DNA from: DAOTUB01 sp034437455
GTDB lineage: Bacteria; Chloroflexota; Anaerolineae; B4-G1
Length of the DNA stretch: 11,011 nt
Reading direction: 5' to 3'
Assembly: GCA_034437455.1 (NCBI GenBank)
Contig: DAOTUB010000026.1
Coordinates: 1 to 11,011, forward strand
Numbering within the stretch: the first letter of the stretch is position 1; each line of letters starts with the position of its first letter. This document shows, in pieces, positions 1 to 7,300 of this stretch. A program made the translations under genes and the position numbers. The notes beneath the pieces were generated by a model. That model had not been told where the DNA came from. It saw only the letters and a list, made by a program, of their open reading frames with translations, and ran no database searches.

Positions 1-89
1 TGTTGAGTCATCGTGACCTTCCTTTTTTGGGATCACGACGAGTTTACCTCGAGGCTGTTCAGTTGTAAAAGTTCTGTTTTTGGCCCGTT
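1..89. other. Left edge, no gene recognised
   Basis: No coding region can be supported in the first 89 bases. All three + strand frames carry stops here (frame 1 TGA at 4-6, frame 2 TGA at 14-16, frame 3 TAA at 66-68), and none of the short translations looks like a TPR helix. The TPR array that follows therefore does not continue upstream in any frame. This could be unrelated sequence joined to a broken TPR gene. Confidence 0.5.
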
Positions 90-1289
90 TTGAACGTTTC
101 GGGCTCTAATTGCACAAAAGTTACGTTAGGGAACGTGCTAGGTGATCTAGGTGATTTCAAAAAAGCACAGACGCGCTATGAAAAGGCATTAGAGATCGAT
201 AAAAACTTATTCGGCTCTGACCATCCCAACGTCGCTAGAGATACCAATAATCTGGGAATGGTGCTCCGAAAGTTGGGCAAGTTGGAAGCTGCACAAAGGG
301 CCATTGAACGGGCGTTGGACATTTACGAACATGTCTTTGGTCCCAATCATCCTAGCGTCGCCACCCCACTAATAAGTTTGGGATTGGTACTGCAGGATTT
401 GGGGGATTTGGAAACGGCGCGAGAGGTCTATGAACGCGCACTGACCATTTTTCGCGAAGCTTATGGTGAGGAGCATTCTTCAGTCTCTCTAGCCTATAAT
501 AACCTGGGAGCGTTGTTGAATGAGATGGGCGAGCTAGAAGAAGCGCAGGCAGATCTTGAAAGCGCGTTATCTATTTGCAAGAACACCTTTGGCACCGATC
601 ATCCTAAAACTGCAGCAGTTTTAAATAATTTGGGAAATGTGCTCCACAGATTGGATCAACCGAGCAAGGCCAAGGAGTTCTATGAACGCGCATTAGACAT
701 TTATGAACATGCCTTTGGTCCCGATCATTCTAACTTTGCCAACGCACTAATAAGTTTTTCAGTGACGTTACAGAATTTGGGGGAATTGGAGAGATCGCTT
801 GAATTCTTGAAGCGCGCTTTGGTGATTAAAGAGCGTGTCTTGGGTCCCAATCATCCTGAGGTTGCACCAATCGTCCATAATGTAGGGATGACTCTAGAGT
901 GCCTTGGTGACTTGGAAGCAGCGCAAGAGACCTATGAACACGCATTAACTATCTTTCGCAAAGTCTATGGTGAGGAGCATCCTGAAGTTGCCATACTCTA
1001 TAATAATTTGGGAAGTTTGCTACACAAGCTGGGCAATCTGGAGAAGGCAAAAATCGCATATGAGCATGTGCTATCCATTGACGAAAGCGTCTTTGGCTCT
1101 GAACACTTGAAAGTGGGCCAAGATCTCAGCAACTTGGGTATGGTGCTGCGCGACCTGGAAGAGACAGAAGCAGCGCGAGTAGCTCTGGAGCGTGCGCTGA
1201 GTATTCTGGAGAAATCCTCGTCACCGAAGCAGAAGCATTACGTCCGGAATGTAAAGCGTAACCTGAAGGGTCTAGACCAGCAAGTATGA
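90..1289 (+). CDS. Orphan kinesin-light-chain-type TPR array protein, probably a 5'-truncated gene
   Basis: This 399-residue protein consists almost entirely of TPR units of the kinesin-light-chain type. The inter-helix signature (F/Y/L)G..H starts at residues 41, 83, 125, 167, 209, 251, 293 and 335, exactly 42 residues apart, and a ninth, incomplete unit ends near residue 372. A lysine/arginine-rich tail follows. Such arrays bind peptides or proteins and are common as sensor domains of NB-ARC STAND NTPases; no catalytic domain, signal peptide or membrane segment is visible. The start is doubtful. The TTG at 90 has no clear ribosome binding site, a stop lies upstream at 66-68, and TPR similarity begins abruptly at about residue 13 (base 126); GTG at 135 and ATG at 258 are alternatives. 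I infer that the NTPase part was lost, leaving a C-terminal fragment, but a free-standing TPR scaffold is possible. A 446-base gap separates it from the next gene, so it is probably not in the same operon. Confidence 0.8.
   Translation: MNVSGSNCTKVTLGNVLGDLGDFKKAQTRYEKALEIDKNLFGSDHPNVARDTNNLGMVLRKLGKLEAAQRAIERALDIYEHVFGPNHPSVATPLISLGLVLQDLGDLETAREVYERALTIFREAYGEEHSSVSLAYNNLGALLNEMGELEEAQADLESALSICKNTFGTDHPKTAAVLNNLGNVLHRLDQPSKAKEFYERALDIYEHAFGPDHSNFANALISFSVTLQNLGELERSLEFLKRALVIKERVLGPNHPEVAPIVHNVGMTLECLGDLEAAQETYEHALTIFRKVYGEEHPEVAILYNNLGSLLHKLGNLEKAKIAYEHVLSIDESVFGSEHLKVGQDLSNLGMVLRDLEETEAARVALERALSILEKSSSPKQKHYVRNVKRNLKGLDQQV
126..1205 (+). repeat. Tandem 126-base repeats encoding TPR units
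   Basis: About eight and a half units of 126 bases (42 codons) run without any change of register. Some non-adjacent units are closer to each other than to their neighbours. The 15-base string tatggtgaggagcat occurs at 462 and 966 (504 bases, four units apart). The segment around gaacatg at 327 matches that at 705 (378 bases, three units apart), including the following LIS and LQ(D/N)LG(D/E)LE coding stretches. This points to duplication of multi-unit blocks. Confidence 0.85.
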
Positions 1290-1466
1290 CGCTGGTAAAA
1301 GAGAAAGCGCGAATGGGCAACACTTTACAAGTTCGGGGCACACACTGCTGTCTAGATCCAATCCTGGCATAATCGCGACAAGGCGGAAGCACGAAAGACA
1401 CGAATCTGCTTGTTCTCATCCGTCTTCCTCCCCTCAACCCCCAGCGACAGCGCGTCCCTCTTCTGC

Positions 1467-1495
1467 TTGACTTGTTTGTCCGTCGCGGCTATACT
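1467..1495 (+). promoter_or_regulatory. Sigma-70-type promoter for the operon
   Basis: A -35 box TTGACT (1467-1472) and a -10 box TATACT (1490-1495) are separated by exactly 17 bases. Each matches the housekeeping consensus at five of six positions. Transcription would start near 1502 and give a leader of about 235 nt before the STAND gene at 1736. The downstream genes are 9 bases apart or overlapping, so this is the obvious candidate promoter for all four. No operator-like repeat is seen across the boxes. Confidence 0.6.
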
Positions 1496-1525
1496 AGGAG
1501 CACCACCCATTGAAAAGCCGCCAAC

Positions 1526-1567
1526 ATGGCAAAAGGGGCACCCCCTGAGGTGCCCCCGACGCCCTAA
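1526..1567 (+). CDS. Possible 13-residue proline-rich leader peptide
   Basis: An ATG about 24 bases after the predicted transcription start opens a 13-codon frame, MAKGAPPEVPPTP, ending in TAA at 1565-1567. It has two PP pairs, which slow ribosomes in general, and it spans the hairpin at 1535-1556. A ribosome in this frame would melt that hairpin, as in attenuation-type control. No good Shine-Dalgarno sequence precedes it. It could well be a chance ORF in a GC-rich hairpin. Confidence 0.2.
   Translation: MAKGAPPEVPPTP
1535..1556. other. Perfect 8-bp GC-rich hairpin in the leader
   Basis: GGGGCACC (1535-1542) pairs perfectly with GGTGCCCC (1549-1556) around a six-base loop, CCCTGA. On the + strand no T-run follows, so it is not a classical terminator for transcripts entering the operon. 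On the - strand the stem is followed by TTTT, so it could weakly terminate leftward transcription, but no leftward gene is seen. It lies about 35 bases after the predicted transcription start, where attenuation structures are often found. Confidence 0.55.
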
Positions 1568-1636
1568 CTCCTGATGCCGACAGGAGCCAGACGTGTCTAT
1601 CATAGCACAACCCGATAACCCTAGCAAGCCCTTATC

Positions 1637-1685
1637 AGCCGCAGCCGGATCTAGCCCTGCCCCCGCAGGTCCACCGGCAGCGGCT
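1637..1685. repeat. Nested inverted repeat upstream of the STAND gene
   Basis: The outer arms AGCCGCAGCCGG (1637-1648) and CCGGCAGCGGCT (1674-1685) are complementary at 11 of 12 positions. Between them an inner hairpin, CCTGC (1656-1660) with GCAGG (1665-1669), closes a CCCC loop. The structure would fold as a strong two-tier stem in the leader RNA, ending about 50 bases before the STAND start codon. It could be a regulatory RNA structure, a protein-binding site, or a relic of a mobile repeat; the sequence alone does not decide. Confidence 0.55.
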
Positions 1686-1735
1686 GTTTACGTTTTCCGA
1701 GTGTTCATTCAACGCGCGAGGCGATCTCGAAGCAA

Positions 1736-4300
1736 ATGAGCTTTATCCAGATTGACCCTATTGGCTGGCTGCCCGACCACTTTAAGCAGCAAATCATTGA
1801 CAGCATCGTGACCTCCGTCACCGCCCAGGCCGAGAAGGCTGGACGTGGCGGCCTGGGTCGTGCTCTCAAGCGCCTGCGCTCCGACGCTGCCTTCCAGCAG
1901 GCGGTCGATCAAGGTCTGAAGGAAGCAACTGACCGCTTTGTGCGCGAATACACGGTCCAAGATGAGGATCTCGTCGCTGCCATCACCCAGGACCCCGACT
2001 TTTGGAAGGCCGACAGCGTGCGCCAGGCCCTTTTAGAGATTGTACGGCATCCGGACGTCCATCTCGTTGAGGAGCAATTGACCCTGGCCCGTAGCTTTGT
2101 CGATGTATTGCGTCAGCGCGTCAATCGCGAGCGCGTAGACCGCGCCGTGAGCTTTTACATGCGCTGTGTGGCCGAATCACTTTGGCATCTGGAACCACTC
2201 CGCCCCATCTACGAACTACAGATGCAGCGCTTCGGTGTTGAGCGGGCAGCCGAGATGGTTCACGAGTTGCGCGGGATGCGGGGTGACGTTCGAGAAGCCA
2301 TGTTGGCCCTCGTGGAAGCTATCGGTGAGCAACAGAAACTCCTGGCCGCACCTGATCGGTTGGCCTTGTCAGAGCCCAAAAAAATCTATCACAATCTGCC
2401 ACAATCCGATTACGGCACCTTTATTGGCCGCGAAAAAGAGTTAGCCCAAGTCCACCGTCTCCTGCGCCCTCATCCGCACTCTCGACATTATATCGTCGTC
2501 ATTGACGGCATCGGGGGCATTGGCAAAAGCGCTCTCGCCTTGGAAGTTGCGCATCGCTACCTACGCGACTATGATCGTTTACCAAAAGAGGAACGCTTTG
2601 ACGCTATCATCTGGACCTCGGCCAAATCATCCGTGCTGACCGCCGAAGGCATCGCGCCTCGCCGCCAAATCACGCGTACACTGGACGATATCTACACGAC
2701 CATCTCCGTAACATTGGAGCGCGAAGATATCATCCGCGCTCGCCCTGTGGAACAAAATGATCTGGTAACCAAAGCCCTGACCCAGCAGCACACCTTACTT
2801 ATAGTGGACAATCTAGAGACTGTGGATGATGAGCGAGTAAATATCTTCCTGCGTGAGCTGCCGGCTCCTACTAAAGCTATCGTCACTACTCGCCACCGTA
2901 TCGACATAGCCTACCCTGTACGTCTGACAGGAATGCCTGAAAAAGATGGATTAACCCTCATCTCACAGGAATGCGCCAAGAAAGACGTAATGTTAAACCA
3001 AGCCGAAGCAGAAAGACTATACAGTCGCACCGGCGGTGTACCGCTAGCCATTGTGTGGAGCGTAGCCCAAATGGGTTATGGCTACAGGGTGGAATCGGTG
3101 TTGCGTCGTCTGAGTCAGCCAAGCGAGGAAATTACCCGTTACTGTTTTGAGGGAGCCGTGGAGCGTATTTGGGGGAAGCCAGCCTACAATTTGCTGATGG
3201 CGCTCTCTCTCTTTGACGTTGATGCCAGCAGAGAGGCGCTGGGCTTTGTAACTGACTTGCCGGAGTTAGATCGAGATGACGGACTCGTGCAGTTGGAGAA
3301 ATTATCACTGATCGATAAAACTGGTTCAAGATTTTCCGTTCTACCTATGACTAGGCAATTCGCTTTAGCGCATCTTTCATCCCAAGCAGAAATCGAGTCG
3401 GAGTTTCGGAAAAGACAGGCAGAGTACTACTTGTTCTTTATCAGTAACTACAAGCTCAGTTCTGATTCATTGGATCTAATCAGAAAAGAACATTCTAATA
3501 TTGCCACGCTGCTGGATTATTTGGTCGAGTCAGGCGAGTTTCCGATAATAATAGATATTTTCAGGCACTACTATCCCTTTCTGTGGAGACAGGGCTATTG
3601 GACTCAGGGTATCAAGTTAGCTCGACAAGTACTGAGTTGGGCTGAGGTCAACAAAAGAGAAGATCTGCAAGCTCGCTGTAATCATTGGTTGGGACGCTTA
3701 TATTTGTACCAAGGGCAATACACATACGCAGAAGAACGACTTTCCTATGCTTCAAATCAGTACTCAAAAGATGACTGGCAATGGATAAGCGTGCAAACGT
3801 ACCTGGCGCAAGTTCTTCTTCGCCAGAGACGTTTCTCAGAAGCCCATCAGATCCTCGAAAGAGCTTTACCTGTCGTACTAGAACGGAGAGATTATCGTGG
3901 TGCAACCAGGATTCAAAACGCTTTTGCGGAGATAGAGCTTTCTCGACCAAGGCCAAATCTGAGTGCAGCACTGAAACATATTGAGACTGGATATGAATTG
4001 GCTGAAGGGCGAAATGAACAAACCACTGTTCTAGGAAAGAACTTTTACTTACGGGGTATAGTGGAATACAGATATGGACGGATTGAACAGGCAAAGGAAT
4101 GGATCATTAGGTACAAGGAGCTTGCAGTAAAGGAAGGTTTTATACAAGAGGCAGCTCAAGGCACTCTGGAGTTGGCAAAGATAGCGAAGCAACAAGGAGC
4201 AATCGAGGAAGCAGAAAAATTAGCGGAGGACGTCAAAGGAGTTTTTGAAAGACTAGGAATGAGAGAAGAACTGGATGAATGCGAAAATCTTTCAGGTTAG
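1736..4300 (+). CDS. STAND NTPase: helical N-terminus, NB-ARC, winged helix, TPR-like sensor
   Basis: This 854-residue protein has the layout of a signal-transducing NTPase, a class acting as cytoplasmic pattern sensors in immunity and regulation. Residues 1-215 are helical and charged and match no effector enzyme I recognise. FIGRE (229-233) opens NB-ARC. GIGGIGKSAL (258-267) is the Walker A loop with K264 and S265, LLIVDNL (354-360) is Walker B with D358, TTR is at 384-386, and GGVPLAI (433-439) is the GxP motif. A winged-helix region spans roughly 475-550, and the rest is TPR-like helices, the usual ligand-sensing part. The ATG at 1736 has GAGG (1718-1721) 14 bases upstream, rather far. 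The stop lies 9 bases before the helicase, so the two are probably co-expressed. GC is about 55-60% in sampled lines of the NB-ARC part but about 33-50% after residue 525. The class is secure; the trigger and output are unknown. Confidence 0.9.
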   Translation: MSFIQIDPIGWLPDHFKQQIIDSIVTSVTAQAEKAGRGGLGRALKRLRSDAAFQQAVDQGLKEATDRFVREYTVQDEDLVAAITQDPDFWKADSVRQALLEIVRHPDVHLVEEQLTLARSFVDVLRQRVNRERVDRAVSFYMRCVAESLWHLEPLRPIYELQMQRFGVERAAEMVHELRGMRGDVREAMLALVEAIGEQQKLLAAPDRLALSEPKKIYHNLPQSDYGTFIGREKELAQVHRLLRPHPHSRHYIVVIDGIGGIGKSALALEVAHRYLRDYDRLPKEERFDAIIWTSAKSSVLTAEGIAPRRQITRTLDDIYTTISVTLEREDIIRARPVEQNDLVTKALTQQHTLLIVDNLETVDDERVNIFLRELPAPTKAIVTTRHRIDIAYPVRLTGMPEKDGLTLISQECAKKDVMLNQAEAERLYSRTGGVPLAIVWSVAQMGYGYRVESVLRRLSQPSEEITRYCFEGAVERIWGKPAYNLLMALSLFDVDASREALGFVTDLPELDRDDGLVQLEKLSLIDKTGSRFSVLPMTRQFALAHLSSQAEIESEFRKRQAEYYLFFISNYKLSSDSLDLIRKEHSNIATLLDYLVESGEFPIIIDIFRHYYPFLWRQGYWTQGIKLARQVLSWAEVNKREDLQARCNHWLGRLYLYQGQYTYAEERLSYASNQYSKDDWQWISVQTYLAQVLLRQRRFSEAHQILERALPVVLERRDYRGATRIQNAFAEIELSRPRPNLSAALKHIETGYELAEGRNEQTTVLGKNFYLRGIVEYRYGRIEQAKEWIIRYKELAVKEGFIQEAAQGTLELAKIAKQQGAIEEAEKLAEDVKGVFERLGMREELDECENLSG

Positions 4301-4309
4301 CATCTTTGA

Positions 4310-7300
4310 ATGATGAAACCCAAAATGCTACCCGACTATCCTAACCGCATCAAGGCCCTGCGTGCCCGCTTTGATCTGAACCAGGCCGGCCTGGCCGAAC
4401 TAATCGGCGTGACCCCTGCTGCCGTCAGTCAGTGGGAAAGCGGCGCGTCCCAACCTTCCCAGAAACGATGGGCGCAGATCACGCGCGCCGAAATGTTGGG
4501 CGTGCACGCCCTGGCCGACGACTTTGAAAGTATGGTCAAAGAATCCCGAGCGGACTATGTTCTGCCCAATATCACTTTCGCTACCAACCCCGAAATTGTG
4601 CGGCTCGTGTTACAAGGCCAACGGCTGGCCTACGGCCACCAGACCAATCCCACCTTTGCCGTCGAGATCTCCCAGATCGACCCCTTGCCCCACCAGCGGA
4701 TGGCCGTCTATGAACGCATGCTTACCCAACCCCGGCTGCGCTTTCTGCTCGCCGATGACGCTGGCGCAGGCAAGACCATTATGGCCGGGCTCTATATCCG
4801 TGAGATGCTCTCCCGCCGTCTCATCCGCCGCGTGCTCATCGTGCCCCCGGCCGGGCTCGTTGGTAACTGGGAGCGAGAGATGCACAAGCTCTTCAGCCTC
4901 CCGTTCCGCGTGACGGTGGGAAGTGATGCCAAATCCGGCAACCCGTTTATCGGGCCGGAAAGTGATTTGCGGATCGTGAGTGTGGACACCCTGGCCGGGG
5001 ACCGCATGTTCTCCTGCCTACAGGAGCCGGGCGTGTCGCCCTACGACCTGGTCATCTTTGACGAGGCCCACAAACTCTCCGCCGACCGCGAGCCAAACTT
5101 TCGCCTCCGCAAGACCAATCGCTACAAGTTGGCCGAAGCGCTGGCCGGTGTCCCCAGCCTCCCGCTGCGTTGGCAGTTGGAATGGAGCGCACACCATCTC
5201 CTATTGCTCACGGCCACGCCCCACATGGGCAAGGACTTTCCCTACTATTGCCTATGGCGGCTTCTGGAACCTGAGGCCCTTTCTACCTTTGATGCCTTCC
5301 AGGCTTATCCGCTCCAGGCACGTCGCCAGTGCTTTATCCGGCGCACCAAGGAAGAGATGGTGAGCTTTGCGGGTCAGCCCATCTACCCCAAGCGTGTCTC
5401 AGACACCCTCAGCTATGACCTAAGCCAGGCCTCGTCTCAAGGGGACGGGGTCAGCGAGCAATGTCTGTACGATGAGACGACCGCCTATATTAAAACCTGG
5501 TACAACAAGGCCGAGTTCCTGAACCGCTCGGCTGTCCGACTGGCGATGAGCGTTTTCCAGCGGAGGCTGGCCAGCTCGACCTATGCCCTGCTATGCTCGC
5601 TGGAGAACCGCCTGAACAAGCTTGAAGGATTGCTGGAGGCAATCGAATCTAATGAGCTGACCCTGGAAGATCTGGCAGGCCGTCAACGGCAGTTGGATGA
5701 CGAGGCCTATGACCTATTGGACGAGACGACGGCCGACGAAGAAGAAAGCCTGGATGGGCGAGAGCAAAGCGAGGTCGCCGAAGACGAGACGCTGGGCGCG
5801 ATTGCCTTTCGTTCATTACTCGACCTGCAACTAGAACGTCAGGCGGTTAAAAAACTCGTTGATCTGGCCCGACAAGTCTATGAGGACGATACCCACGAAG
5901 ACGCCAAGTTTGCCAAACTCCTCCAAGTGCTCCGTGATCCCCAGTATCGAGACGAAAAGCTCATCATTTTTACCGAGCACCGGGATACGTTGAGCTTTTT
6001 GGTGCGCCGTCTGGAGCAATTGGGCTACACCGGCGAGATTGCCCAAATCCACGGCGGCATACGTTACCCAGAGCGCCAAAAACAAGTAGATCTCTTCAAA
6101 AAGCCGGTCTCGGAAGGTGGTGCGCGCTACCTGGTGGCCACCGACGCCGCGGGTGAGGGCATCAACTTGCAGTTCTGCTGGCTGATGGTCAACTATGACG
6201 TACCCTGGAATCCCGCTCGGCTGGAACAGCGCATGGGCCGCATTCACCGCTATAAACAAAAACACGACCCGGTCGTCATTATCAATCTGGTCGCGGGCAA
6301 GACGCGTGAGGGTCAAGTGCTCAAAACGCTGCTCGACAAGCTAGAAGCCATCCGCAAGGAACTGGGCCACGGCAAGGTCTTTGACGTGGTGGGCCAGCTT
6401 TTTGAGGGAATGTCGCTCAAGGCCTATATGGAACAGGCCCTGACGGACCAGGGTGCCGAGGTGGCAAGCCAAGACATCAGTGCGAAACTCACCAAAGAGC
6501 AGGTCGAGGAACTCCGGGCACGCGAGAAACAATTGTACGGTGACGATGACGACGTGCGCGATGCACTACAACGTCTGCGGGACCGTCAGGCTCAGGAACG
6601 TTATCGAAAACTATTGCCGGGGCAGGTGCGTCGCTTTATTGAAAAAGCTACCTCGTTGCTCGATATTGGCATCGAAGGGGATCTGGACGGCTACTTTTCC
6701 TTGCGCCCTCTCAAGGCTGGCGCGTTGGATCCACTGTGGCCTGCCCTGGAAAGCTACCAGGCGTCACAGCGCGCTCGTCTCACGCTGCACCAGGATCAAG
6801 TCAAAGAAGACCCACCCACCGTTTTTGTGCGACCCGGCGAGCCGATCTTTGACAGCCTGGCCGAGCACTTTTACGCGCGCTTTGCCCAACAGGCCCGGCA
6901 GGGCAGTGTTTTCGTGGATCCCACGGCGCAGCAGCCTTATCTCTTTCACCTGGCGCGTATAGAAATAAAGCGACACGCTGCACCCGATATCGATGCCTTG
7001 AAACACCCCGAGCTGTTAGAATCCCGCTTGATCGGGCTCAAGCAAGACCAAGACGGACACCTCGAATCAGTGCCGGTGGAACATTTGTTACTGCTGCGGG
7101 GTGGTCCCAGCATCTATGGCCCGTATCTCTCGTTTGTGGCGCGAGTGCAGGATTTACGCGAGCAAGCCCAGGCCTATGCCCTGGAGCACGTGGCGCGCGC
7201 GCTGGTCGACGAACAGCGCCAGGCCCTGGAACGCACTTTGCCCCAGCGGACTAATTTCATCCGGCGCGGCTACGATTACCAGGAGGCCGAATTGGCCAAG

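Larger units (their letters stand above)
1290..1735. other. Intergenic region with promoter and structured leader
   Basis: This 446-base gap separates the TPR gene from the operon. The first part (1290-1460) shows nothing I can name; there is no clear terminator after the TPR gene. The second part holds a sigma-70-like promoter (1467-1495), a GC-rich hairpin (1535-1556), a possible 13-codon ORF (1526-1567), and a nested inverted repeat (1637-1685), and then runs into the STAND gene. Minus-strand open frames here have no recognisable protein signature and I do not call them. Confidence 0.6.

Noticed and set aside
126..1205. CRISPR-like or non-coding tandem repeat
   Set aside because: The 126-base period is codon-exact and preserves TPR residues while the DNA differs between units, so the repeat is protein-level.
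1535..1556. Rho-independent terminator for the TPR gene
   Set aside because: The + strand has no T-run after the stem, the hairpin is about 245 bases past the TPR stop, and it lies downstream of a strong promoter. Only the - strand has TTTT, with no gene feeding it.
1352..1627. Minus-strand open frame of 91 codons with a CPFC motif in the intergenic region
   Set aside because: A single CxxC without a second pair, no ribosome binding site or family resemblance, and it lies across the + strand promoter and hairpin.
1736..2380. Known effector domain (TIR, protease, nuclease) at the STAND N-terminus
   Set aside because: No catalytic motif of these families is visible in residues 1-215; only charged helices can be described.
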